Shown here: in pieces, positions 37,334 to 49,804 of the stretch
Position numbering within the stretch: the first letter of the stretch is position 1
Layout of the letters: the number at the start of each line of letters is the position of its first letter
Assembly: GCA_010093705.1 (NCBI GenBank)
Contig: MU006105.1
Coordinates: 225,960-289,959, forward strand
Length of the DNA stretch: 64,000 bases
Direction of reading: 5' to 3'
Origin: Patellaria atrata CBS 101060
Lineage: Eukaryota; Ascomycota; Dothideomycetes; Patellariales; Patellariaceae
Notes under the pieces: generated by a model
The model's database searches: none
What the model saw: the letters and a program-made list of their open reading frames with translations, nothing else
Told to the model about the DNA's origin: nothing
Program-made: the position numbers and the translations under genes

Positions 37334-40300
37334 CAAAAGCAGAAAAGCCCTAAGCCCTTTTAACCCCTTCCCTCCAGCGGAGATAAAACCATAACCCAAT
37401 ATCGGTATATCTAAGGCTGGGACATGACTGTTTCGTGCCAAGGCATAATACAGGCAGTGCATTACAGTACCTACCTTAACCAACGTAACCGCTCTACTAT
37501 TTCGGGTACGGTATACTTAATAGTATTTAACCTACAAAACAACACAACATAACTAACTTCTCCTCCTCCTTACACCGAGGGTATAGAACTATAGCTCTAA
37601 GCCCAGCCCAACTACATGCCGCATACCACACACCCCCAAGCTAAAATATCCCCCTACATTCCATGATGACGGATAGTAGATAGTAGATCGTAAACAGCAC
37701 CCACCCTCCAACAAACTCCACATTCTTCCAACTTATAACTATATCGGTATATTTTCCCCCGGAATCTACTAAACGTTAAAGATTTGGAAGTGACAAATAG
37801 AAATAATAGTATAGGATAGTATATAAGCCCATAAGCAATAATATCATCTTTCTCCATCTATTATTTCATTCGTAAACACTGTTTAATATCTAGTACCCAG
37901 ATTTCCATTTCCGATAAGCTTTATTTTTTAGCCTTACCGCTGACCCCTATTGACTACGAAACGGCCTATACACCACAAACCAAACGCAAATTCCCCACCC
38001 CCCAGCGATGAAGGAACAGATGGCGTACCCATATCATAAGTCATGAGCTCACCCCTCACTGCGCGACCTGACTCCCAACTCCGCGCCCTCCGGCAAATAA
38101 TAGAAGTCAGAGGTCAGATACCAGATATAGGTTAAGAAAAAGTGATGAAAGGGGCTGTATTGGCTTAGATTACGTTAGATAAGACTATAAGAACTATAGG
38201 CCATACCCCACTTCAGCTCATCTCCACGGGACCCGCGCAACAAGTCAAGCACTCTCCATATAAGATTGCAACTCCCCTATATACCCTCCAAAACTAAAAC
38301 AACAAGATACCCAATCCATGAAGGGAGAAAAACGGCTGATAATAGCAATAGATCGAGTAATTGAGTACTATCTAGTATTTACTAAGGGGGAATACCGGTG
38401 TTAGGCGCTGGGAGAAGGTGGGTAAGTGGGGGGGATGGGTGTATAGAAGGTAGGACTGAGATGGGGGATAGGGTTGATGGGTTGAATTTGCGTTAGGGCG
38501 GTGTAAGAAGAGGTGGTAGTATCGAATACTTAGAGGAGAGTAAATACTAGATACTTGATACTAGATACTAAAAGATACCTAACCCAAGCAACAATCATAC
38601 CGAGCTCAGCGTTAAAAGCGGGTAACAGAGTTTATACACCGAGTTTCTCGCCGGATGTAAGATAAAATATGACCGGGGAGAATTGTGGTTGGAGGTTAGA
38701 GTCCTAGACACGCTAGACATAGATATAGGATAGAGGTCGGGTGTAGATTACGTATCGATTATATAGGATTAAATCTAAGGGCTAGTGCGAGGTTCAGGTA
38801 TAGAACGTATGTATTACTCGGATATGGGCATCATATTCATACCCAAACCCGGGGATACTGTTCCAGTCTAAAGGTCGAGTGGTAGCCGAATATAAACCTC
38901 GGACCGTAAGAATAGGATTTTCATAGCCCGCAGGAGAGTAGTTTAAAGTAGAATCGGGAGTATAGTAGGGAGTATAAGGATTCCCAGATAATGGTGGAAA
39001 GGAAGGAGCGGGGCGAAGGATTATAGATATCTAATAGACGGATAGGGAAATGAGGAATCGGATAGAAGATCAGGGTTAATGCTAGTCGCTGGAGCGTAAA
39101 GAAGATCGGATATCGGCATTTAGAGATGTCGGGTGCTACGCCAGTGTAAGGTCGAGGGTAAGCTTAGGTATAAATGGTAGATATACGGTTGAGTGGAGGC
39201 GGAGTGCTTAAGTATTCAGAGAGTGTAGGTTCGAATGTAGGGATCGGTTTTATCACGCCGGGTCGAGTACGTAGAACTTGCATGTGAGGTCTCCGTATAA
39301 GGTTCGGGCGTAACTTTAAAGTGTATGATTTGTCTATAGTGTGCGACTGTAGCGTCAGAGTACAGTGTTCGAGAGTAGTGCCAGGTGTATGGGTGGAGTA
39401 TACGGACTTGAACAGGTTCGAGATATGCGGCTCGAGTCAAGGAACAGATGGTCTACTATCAAGTAATTAGCGTAATGGAACTGTCCGGTATCATGTATTG
39501 GGAGTGTTCTTGATCAAGTCTTCAGTCTCGAAGTAACGGGATCCAGTCTTGAATGACGTGTGGTTCTGTACGCGTAATCGTGCCGCAGTCAACAGAGCCG
39601 CTAATATATGGATACATGAACCCCTAACCCCGTAAACTCTTGGATCACACCCGGTTCGGGAGGATGCGAACGGCGGCGGAATTCAAGGTCTGCTGCAATC
39701 GGCGAGGCGTTCTAAGGACGGGGTGGTATATAGGGCCAAGAAAGGATTCTGGTCTCCACCGTGACTGATATTTCCGCCACGGAAATGGGTGATCAGTCAT
39801 GTCAGTGACGGAGTCAAACATGTACCTGGTAGTTCTGTGTAGAAGAGGGTTCCTGAGTGTCAGATAACTCACTTACCAGACTTACCTTTCCCTTTAGCTT
39901 ACACAGAGGCGTTCAGCGTGCTTATCCTCCCTCACCAAAAACAAGTCAAGCCATAAGTCACACAAACCTTCAGCCCAGAAACTCGATGGTCGGTCAAGCC
40001 CACAGCTATAGCTCAACCATCACTCTCAAGGCTACACCTCCTCATTTCCATGCACATTCACCTACCTCAGCCCAGCTTTGACCTCAAGTGAACCCAACCA
40101 ACCACACCCCCCCATATGTATGCTTACTCAGATCAGTTCTCTTGCCAAGAACCACGCCCAACGCCCCACATCACCTTTCTCGCCAATAAGCTGAACGAGG
40201 CAGAGAGATTGAGAATGAAATATACAGGTTCAGTTCACCCACGCTCACCCTCCAGCGGCTAAACGCCGCCCTCCTGCATATCCTTTGCATTGCAGTACAG

Positions 40301-43300
40301 CGGAGAGTAACCAGTAAGTGGAAAGAGAGGGGTAAAACGTGCTCCATGCCGTACGACAATTGCAGCGTATATTCTCCAATCATAGTGCCATGGCTAGTCA
40401 TTACGGACATCCTCCCTGGTGTTAAGGAAGCGGAAAGGGTGTCTGAAACTTCCTGTTGAGGGTCTAATGAGAGCGAGTGTGCTAATGGGCGGCTTTATGA
40501 AGCCCCTTGCTCTGTGGCGAGCTACGGTAATGTAGTGGGACCCGATCTCCGTTGAAGAACGTGGACGGGACGGTTATTGGGGGACCTGAGATTGAGGAGG
40601 CGGGGTGTAAGAGATGGCGTCAGGTTTGTGAGATTCATGAGTAGGGCTTTAGCGGAGAGAAAGATAGTAACTGGTGGGTGTGGAGGGGGGTGTTACGAGA
40701 TGGTGTGAACGTGAACAGTTCGCAGCTATGCGGACCGACTCTATAGTGAGGAATGACTGGTGGGCCATTTTGACGTCCTAGAGATGCCTTTATATAGAAA
40801 GATTCTCCTGCTTCTTTCCCAAAGCTTTGCAACATTTAATAAATCGAAGGCAATGTCGGTGGATTACTTCGGGGGAGTCGAGATTATTGTGGGGAAACGG
40901 GGTCCGTCCACGCTGCCCAGAAATATCAGTGCAGATGAGTGTCGCCATGATCACATCGTATTCTCTAATAGACATTGAGGCGATTTTCTTGGAGAGAGTA
41001 TTCTGTAGTAGCGACGGACTTTGTGGTACGAAACGGTGTCATTATGGTATTGGTAGTTTCTAGGCGAACCCCATGTATTTGACACCAACGTTGTGTCTAC
41101 CCAGCGGAGTATGTACAACGATAAACCTTGCAGGAGCATTGCATAGCACATACACATAGGTATGTACGGTCCTAAGTTGTCGATAACAATAACCATTTCG
41201 TTGAGTGTGACCGCTTACGTAACGAGCGTATCCCAACATGGCGTAAGGGAAAAGGGGTTACGTGACACAGTAACAAAACAGAAAATACGCAACATCATAC
41301 AATACCCAACGTGTCTTTCTATCAAAACGTTAGATCACATCAATACTCCAATCGCCGAAAGTAATCTCCCGTGTCCTCACTCGGGTTAACATACCTTTCA
41401 GATGCCTTATTCGTGCTTGCTCTTTCGCCACTTCTTTTGCCACTCCATCCCATATGAGCACGACCGTAAGGAGATATCTCGGTATCGGTTCCCCAAACAG
41501 ACCAGAAGTGCGGAGAAACTCGATCTTCTATCGATGATAAGGGAGGTCCCATGAGTCGTACATATCTCGATTCACCATATATCCTCTTACCACCGATTGC
41601 GGGAGGTGCGTGGGATCGAGGGCATCGTAACGCTTGGCTGAATCCAGATATTCTGAGATATAGCCTACTAATGCGGGGGTGGTAGCAGACTTGCGGATTC
41701 CTCCACATATTTTCAGTTCGCAACGTCGCTGCTGCTACCACTTTTTTGGGAGCGGACGTTCACGCGATCCCCCCAGCACGAATTCCCCCTCAACTCCAAC
41801 AAACGCCACAAACTGTAAACAGGAAATGCGGGTGGGTCTCGTCCAACATGGCCAGGTATCGACGTACGTGAGACTCAGCTTGTCTTTCAGTCGCTGCCTT
41901 GTTTACACTCTTGAGAACCACTCTCCGGGGAGTCTGAAGAGTCGTTGAGGCGCCACTTTTTCGATGATCCTGATAGCGACTGCTCGTCACCTGCAGTGGA
42001 CGTTACACCAACTGATACCATAATTCCTTCACCGTTTCTTTTCGAGCTAGGTGGTAGATGTATGGCTGATACACTCCTAACCTAAATCCTTCTGCTGCAG
42101 CTGCACGTCGTACAAGCACGAGGGAGTGCGGTGCCGCGAATCCGAAGTGATTCACAGACATTTTCTCGCGAGGAGGAAAAGGCAAAATAGAAGACCCTGG
42201 GGGTTCACCCAATTGGCGGAACTCAGCAAATTGAGCTGATCGTTGGCTGGTCGAATCGAGACCTACACGTGCCCAGTCCTCCTTGGGAAAGTTGCAGGCC
42301 ATGAATCCCATCACCTGCTCGTATCTTTCGCGAGCTCAGAAGGTGAGATGCCGCTCTTGCTCTCGGCCTATCAATCGACAATCCGGGACTTTTTGGAGAG
42401 TTTTGGTCGTGGATTTTCGTGACCGGACAAGGGGGGGCCTGAGGTCGTTGATTATTACATTCTTCGGTTTGGGACGCGCGCGGTACTGAGTACTGAACTT
42501 TCAGTTAGTGTCAACCTTGTGGACAGCATGGGGGCATTACTTCGTCACGCAATTTGTAGCTTCTTTCCAGTGAAATGGTCGAACTTCCAATGCTGATCGT
42601 ACCAAGCGGCGACATGGTGGCACAGCGGGCACATTGTAGGGGGTTCATTCCTGTCATTCACCCACGCCGAACCTCACTTTTGGAATTATTGCAATATAAC
42701 ATTTATCTGTTACGTGGACGTGGAAGAAAATTTTCTGAGACGTTGAAAATTTTTCGTCATGAGGTATATGTGTAGTAAAACGCGCCGAGATATTTTGTGC
42801 GTACGACTTCCTCCAGTTCGTCCGGACGTTGTTGGACATGCGTTAAGTCAACGTTTGGGTGCAAAGTCATATACTTACGAATGTACAGGTCTCGAGAACT
42901 GAAAAGCGAGGTCATTCAATACTTTTGATAGTCGTTAGATGGCTTGGACTTTGTGATTGTGGAATTAGGAAGTTTTAGGACGTCATCCACTCGTCAAACG
43001 CAGCATTCAGAAAATGCACATGGGTCAGCTAAGATCGATTTGAAGTACAAGTACAGTAGGGCTAGTTTATGAGTAAAGGTACAATAGATAGTGAGAACAG
43101 CTTTAGGTTGGCTATGATGAATTGGAGGAGTGACAACGAAAACGAAGGTTGGTGTGGTGTTGCGATGGAACTGAAGCTAAATCTGGATCTAACTCAAAAT
43201 GTGATTGCGCCACATCTTGTTGTTGCAAGCCTAGCCCAGCAAGGCTCACGGCTGTTTTTTATTCTACGTCCGTCAACCACGCACTTTGTTCTAGACAGGG

Positions 43301-43626
43301 GTAAGTTATAACTTTAAACAGGTAACAAGACCTCTATACCTGGCAGCAAAACTTCCCATATACCTATTTGTCTGAGCAGGATAATATCTCTGGCTTTAGG
43401 GAACGAAGGACCCGATCCAGCCATACTCCATATTAGGAACAGCTTATTCCCATACCGCTTCCAGCCTCACGCGCATCAACCAGTCCTTCGCTAAAGATGC
43501 TAGTATCGACCCGACCATGGTGGCGACGAACTGTCTGCTGGGTTAAGATGCTGACGGTCTGTTCTTCAACACTGCCTGTTTAACCGCTGCAAAGAGATGA
43601 ATATGGGCAAGATTTTGAATTTTTTT

Positions 43627-43651
43627 GGGGGGGGGAAGGGGGAAGGGGGGG
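43627..43651 (+). repeat. G-run cluster, possible G-quadruplex
   Basis: Runs of nine, five and seven G separated by AA follow a T run. Such tracts can fold into G-quadruplexes in vitro. Confidence 0.75.
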
Positions 43652-45575
43652 AACCACAGGTTACGGTAAACCCGGACTAGGGTGATCGATGGGGGCTGTT
43701 CAGCAGAGTAAAACTTTTAAGACGGTAAGCTTGCTCAAGCCTTGGGCAATGGAGCTTATGGAGAGAAACCAGAGATAGAAGGGCTGAGTGCATATGACGA
43801 ACGTGATATGTCGGGGAAAGAGATGGATCTACGGTAGTTCTGGTTCTCTCCATGTATGAACACATCGAGGTAGTACAACTTGATCTGAGCATATGCGGAG
43901 ATTGATGAAATATCCATGAGAGAGAAGATGTGGGTTAATGGTAGGTGAGATGTGGCATAGGGAGGTGTGAAGAGGTGGGGGTTTAGGGAGAGCTTCTATA
44001 AGCTGACCTATCTTGTCTGTTGTACAGGGGTTCTTGGAAATCAAGGTAAGAAGTCCATGAAATTGCAAGCATCATATATATTGAATTGCACCGAACCAGT
44101 GGGTGCTTAGGGCCAGTTGAAAGCATGTTCTTCCAAATACAGTATGTTGATTTTCATCTTCGCACGTTGCCTGGAAATATTTATTGCCTTATAGCCAATT
44201 TTCGGCAACGCTTGATTACCGGTAGGGCGATCCTATAAACTGGTTTACTGTTTTGTCGAGAAGCATTTTGTGGCTGGAAGGGGATATCGGCTCGGATATC
44301 ACACTTCTTTCTTGATCATACCTTACCGTTATCAGCAGCCATGTAAGCGACCGTCACCTGGCAAAGAAAATTGTCAAAATAGCATCATGGGGGCTGTTTA
44401 TATGAGTTCGGAGCATTAAAACTCACAGGGCATAGTAGAAGCTTAACTTATGCTGTGTAAGTTTCGGTTCGGTCATGACGGCCCGGTCCATAGAACCATG
44501 TTGACTCAGGGCACATGGCGTCTGTTTGTGTACCAGTACGCGTGTATCGCCAGCTGCTGATTGTTTAACGATATTTAGACCAACTGCTATTTGTCAGTTA
44601 GACAAGGAAACTCTATCTAGTCCTTCCTGGCGAATACGAGCAACGTCTGATCTTCAAGAATCCCGGTGGTTTTGTCGTTGGTTAAACTTCATTTTGTTAG
44701 CAAGTTTGTTCGCTCTTGTTGTTTCATTGCCGTAAACAGTTACTCATTCCCCTGCCTGCTTTCACCTCAGCTTGTATCATTTTACTACTCTAAGGATTAT
44801 TTCTCCTCTCGCTCTGATATCGGTTTGCCTCCAATGCTGACATCTGGAAATCTTGTGTCGCTACGCTGACTGGGGAGCTGTACGACTATGTCATTGTTGG
44901 TTGTGAGAGGAGTTGACACTGCTAGATACTTTTCCTTTGGTCCTCAAATTAGCGAGCGGTTCTGATATGGTCATGCAATAAGGGATACTCCGTATTCTGA
45001 GTAGAATATAGAATCTAACATACCCGTTTCTTAACTCCCGTGCGCTTGGCGGCTGCGGCTGCGCGTGTAGTTATGTCGATCGTTCGCCAGTCAGTTCAAG
45101 AGGGGTCATGCACTTTAATCTATGATGCTAGCATCTTTCGCCCAGCAGTCACCGGAAGCAATTTACTGCTGCAGCGAATGTCGCGCTTCAGCTCTTTTGT
45201 GGATGCTTACCGCACTTCATCCCAGATCCTCGCGAGTCTGATAAGTTGGTGTTGTGGAGTTCACCGGAGTGTCCGCTACTTTTGGCATGTTCTCCGTGAG
45301 AGCTCCGATCCGTCGGGTTCTTGTATTCGCCGGATCGGAACCATAATATCTATGTCGTAGAGAATATTCAAGGAATGGCGGTGTTAAAATTGAGAATTGT
45401 TTCGAAGAGATGTCCGTAATTTGGTCGTGTAACAATTCTAAATCTGTATCTTGAAAGGATGTAGACCTTGGTTAGAATTAGTAGTAGGGAATGAGACCGT
45501 GGACGAGGTCAAGATCTGAAGCATGTTAGATGATTTGAGATTGGTGTTGTACCAGAAGGTAATGAATGTTCTAGG

Positions 45576-45577
<2 letters not shown>

Positions 45578-45618
<41 letters not shown>
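45578..45618. repeat. (AGT) trinucleotide microsatellite
   Basis: Thirteen uninterrupted AGT units plus a partial one. It is in non-coding sequence and likely length-variable between isolates. Confidence 0.95.
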
Positions 45619-46683
45619 CCTACACGCTTCTAGTCTTGTTGTTTGCATGTTTGGGGGTGAAGAGCTGAAAACCGAACTATCTTACTTTGAGTGAGATCAC
45701 CTAATCAAGCTGAGTGTAAACTGGCACGACTGGATGAAGCCACAAGAAAATCGCGTTGGGAGATTGAAATCGGGTATACCTTGTTTCTTAACTGGAATGT
45801 GAGACAAAAGCAACGAGGCCGATATAGCTCACTTGGTCTCCAGTTGAGAAACATGCGGAGGTTAATGAAGATCGTGGACTATATGATTGTGCAAACGGGG
45901 CCGCCCACGCGCTACAATTCTACTGATTGGACTAGCTTGAGGAGAAAGTAAATAATAAAATATCTGTAATTATACAGACCAAACCTCCATCATTATCCGT
46001 GACTCTTGACTTTTCTTTCATGTGTAGGCTCATGCCCAAGTCACAAACTCAGCCGTTTAATTTGCCTCATAACAGCACCGTGTCTACATTCGTTTACCGT
46101 ATAACATTGCATGACAATTTTCCTGTCCATTAATAACTGTTCCGTAACTCCACTTACACCACTCATTCGTCCAATCAAGAGAAGACATGCCTTGGTAAGT
46201 GGTACCATGTTCTTGTCAACATTAAGAAAATACAACCCAATGAAATACCTAGAAAGACATTGGAGAGAGATTAAAATAACAAATAGTAGAAAGGAATAAA
46301 TGAGGTTTGATTGTATGAGCGGCTAAACGAAGCCTGCATTGCGGTCTTCCTAGGGCGCCATCCATGTTCCGTGAATTCAAGAAATAGTGATTCTGTTCTT
46401 TCCCCGAGCGCCGGCAATGCCGCGGTGAGTACCATGAGATGTGAAGGATTTACCGTATTAGTTTTGATTCTTTTTAATGATGTCGAGTGAGGCGGTAAGA
46501 TGCTATCAAATGTGTAAAGCGAATGCCGTCCAAATATTAACTTCAATTGATCGTGACATATCATGAATTCCGATTATCTTCGTCTAGGTCGTACGAAAAG
46601 ATATCAACTCTTCGAGATTGTGAAGCTCCCGCTGATGATGTTGTGAAGATTGACTGCGATCGGACCATCGTGCGCTGTAAATC

Positions 46684-49600
46684 TCAGTCTGCATAAGCAT
46701 CGATGAGTGGGTAAGCTTCTCGGCTAGTTTCTGTGCCCTGATATTTCCCGTAGCCAAGTGACCATGAGCCTGGTAATGACAATGGCAATGGCAGCCCTTG
46801 TGATGTGTATTCTTCCTTGACTCTCCTATGTTTATCGTCATCTTTGCTAGGGCTTGGAAGTCCAACCTCAAATATCGGATTCGCGTAATAATGATAGCCG
46901 TTGAAATTATCAACAGACTTCCGCTCATCCTCATCCATCATGTTCTGGTCACCAACAAGGCTATCATTAGGTCCGCCACTAATGGAACTAGCAGAGCTGA
47001 CAGAATGACTTGATAGAGGGCTGGGATCCATCGAATAATGACTTCCTCTATAGTGACCACCTCCAATTCCGCTTGTGCCTAACATTGTCAGGTTGGTGTT
47101 CAACCCGCGACCGGGAGGGGCTACACTGCCGCCCGTGAACGGATGATGGGGACCACTGCCATTGCCACTCCCGGACGAGCCACCTCGCGATCCGGAATTA
47201 TGTGGTCCTTCATTTTGGTAGTGGCTCGGAGATCGTCCACGCACGACCACCTGTGCACTAGATCTGTATGCAATCTTTTCCCAACGTGGTTTTGATTCCC
47301 TAGGATCTCTAACATCAACGTGGAGCTCCACGATGAGATGATAATATTGTTGCTGGGCCCTTCTCTTTCCATTGTTTGCGGTCGCACTTTTGAACTGTAT
47401 TCTTTCAAATGTGTGAGAGAAATTGTTGACGCCATGTCCAGCTGTGCCATACGGTTGTTCTCGGTCTTCACCTTGAAGAGGAAGGTATGGCCCGGGTAGT
47501 TGCGCTGAAGATGTCGGGAATGGATTTATCTGGTAACCGTGCGGGTCCACTTGAGATTTTCCTAGAGGGGTAGGTGCAAGCTTCTCATATTGAATTTGCA
47601 ACTGCGGTCCTTTGTCTCGTTTGGGTGTGTGCTGAACGAGCTCAATCGACTTTCCAGCAGTTCCATCTACGGTTGCAGATATGATCATGGCCATGGCTTG
47701 CACCTTCTGCGGTGGGCCATCCTGATCAAGATTAACATATAGATGGCCATTCGAAATGTAAGGTTCAAGCGTAAACGACACATTGACGCTGAAATAATTT
47801 CGGCGATAGCATGTCCACGTTCGTGTTTCTCCGGAGATGAAGAAACCCTTCTCTATTTTGCAGTTGATAATTGGATTCACTGACTGTCCGTCGCACGTCA
47901 GCTCGCGTATGTTTTCTTGCTTCCCGAAAGGTGGCGTGTCTTCTGATCTCGCATTGTGCGAGGAATACATCCCCATGCCAGCACCGTAGGAGGCTTGTTG
48001 GCCGGACATGTTGCTGTTAGCCACAATGGTTCGTGGGGTATCCGGAATGGAACCGTAACCCCTATAAGGTTCTGCGTGATGACGTGGAGATAGAGGATTA
48101 TGTGAAAAAGAGTTATGCCTATTAGCAAAAGGTGCTGCTGCCGTCGTGTATCGAGCCGTTGCGCTTAAGCTTGGTGAAACTTGGTGGTCTGCTGTTGTCC
48201 TTGACGGAGGTAACATTCCCAAAGGCGAATGGTCCGTTCTAGGAGATTTAAAGTTAGCTGGCCTGAGATTGAAGCCACACAGGAACGGCCGATAGGAGAG
48301 TGGAAGAATAAAATGCCGGCAAGTGATACGTACAAGGATTGCAATTTCCCCCTCGCATATGAATTGGGGAAACCTCCTTGATTGGAAAACAGGTGTGGTG
48401 CTGTTGTGAACGAATTGCCCAGTTGCAAGGCTGGCTGCTGGTGAGAGTATAAACTCGGAGGTGGACAGGATGGAAAAGGTATGGAGGAAGAATTTGAACT
48501 CGGGCTGGTGGAGATTGAGCCGGAACTTGAATCTGAGATTCCTGACCCACTTTGATACCTAAAAGTTTACCAACGGTCAGCCATGCCGGTGAATTCTAAA
48601 AATCAGCTCGAAAGATATTCAAAGCAGAGAGCGGAAGGCTGGGTATGTGTAACAGGGGAGCAAAAACGGGCGGCACGGCTAAGGTGCGAATCTCGAGAAC
48701 GACATTGCCCAGGGTTGTCGTGTGATCAGGTAAAGACCACGCTGTTGGGATAGACTGGTGAGCCGTACGGTTGGAACTGTACGACGGAAAGCAATACTAG
48801 ACAGGAAGACGTGTTTGTTTTCGATGGTGTGTAAGAAATCGAAGGGGGGTTTTAGAACTAGGTAGAGCTTTGGGCAGCAGTAGCCTCGAGGTATAGTACG
48901 AGCGGGACGAACGATTTGCTGTGAGCCAAGGCAACGCCACGGGAATCATAAGGGTCCGTGTTATGATGAAAGATCCAATGAAAAAAGAATACCTACACTG
49001 GGTCATGCCCTGGCCTATGGGGGGGAATGTAACGCATGTTATTGTTGGTCGATTGGATGGACATGACATTGGCCGGCTGGCTTAATGCTCCGTCACGCCT
49101 AAGGTGATGATCTTGGACCCCTCCAGATGCATAGTTGGTATGATGATGTGCATGATGGCCAATTTCGATGCATTCTGGCTCCGAAGGGAGAGTATAATCG
49201 GATCCCAGTGAATGGATCTGCTGGGGCATGAGGGCTGCTGCTCAAACAAAACCATGTCAGCCAATCAATTGTAAAAGACAGTTTTCGTAAAGAGTAGGGT
49301 AAGGTAAATGGAAGTAGGGGGGGGGGGGGTATGACAAAAACGACTTGAGCTGTACGGGGATCAAACTAAGAGCTTAAGGTAGCAGTCATAGCCTTGCGGG
49401 TTTTGAAAGCTGTCGGAATAGCTCTCTAATGTTACACAAACACTCGCCGACTCTCGGGTGCCAAAATCACTGCGCTAAGGTGTGATTCATGCTGGCCCCT
49501 TCAGATAAGTCCCCGCAGATTGTGACTGTTGGAGGCAAACTGAAAGGGTATAAATATAGAACAAAGAAAAATTCGTAAAGGACGAAAAAAAAAGAAGAAT

Positions 49601-49804
49601 GATTAATGCAAAGCAGGCAAAAGAAAGAACAATATACAGCCCTGTGCAAGGTCTTACAGACTAAATTTCAGCAAACATATCATTTCAGTAGGAGGAAAAA
49701 AGCGCGGAGTTCTCAAACGCACGAATACATGTCTAGGATGGTAGATAATCCCATTTTGAATTTTGGGCTTACTCACCTGAATTCATAATTGCGGCAATAG
49801 TCAT
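46684..49804 (-). CDS. vib-1: VIB-1/XprG-like Ndt80-family transcription factor
   Basis: VIB-1 of Neurospora and XprG of Aspergillus are p53-like Ndt80-fold activators. They control extracellular proteases, starvation response, cellulase induction and heterokaryon-incompatibility cell death. Four exons: 49804-49777, 49234-48997, 48558-48334 and 48238-46684, giving 681 aa. The Ndt80 DNA-binding domain spans about residues 274-501, with ENIRELTCDGQSVNPIINCK, FFISGETRTWTCYRRNYFSV, HTFERIQFKSATANNGKRRA and YYHLIVELHVDVRD. Flanks are His/Gln/Ser-rich N-terminally and Gly/Ser-rich C-terminally. The start is the first ATG in frame; MNSALMPQQIHS at 49786 is the alternative. The exon-2 acceptor is a tandem CAGCAG, so one residue may vary. 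Introns of about 540 and 440 bases are unusually long. Long gene-poor flanks suggest extensive regulation (inference). Confidence 0.9.
49317..49329. repeat. Run of 13 G residues in intron 1 of the vib-1-like gene
   Basis: An uninterrupted homopolymer on the plus strand, so a C run in the transcript. It lies about 80 bases upstream of the exon-2 acceptor in transcript order. Confidence 0.9.

Larger units (their letters stand above)
36320..46683. other. 10.4 kb region without a recognisable gene
   Basis: The region separates two convergent genes, far beyond normal 3' UTR size here. No frame resembles a known family, and I saw no spliced chain, tRNA, rRNA or terminal-repeat element. Composition varies: about 36.8-37.3 kb is pyrimidine-rich on the plus strand and 38.4-39.2 kb is purine-rich with repeated GATACTA words. 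Frames such as 40951-41196, 41340-41741, 43069-43311 and 45040-45360 are short and unsupported. The 36.3-36.6 kb part is probably the WD gene's 3' UTR. Separate entries cover the G-rich tract, a palindrome and a trinucleotide repeat. Confidence 0.5.

Noticed and set aside
36320-46683. Degraded retroelement or DNA transposon filling the desert
   Set aside because: I found no terminal repeats, polymerase or transposase words in any frame; absence by eye is weak evidence.
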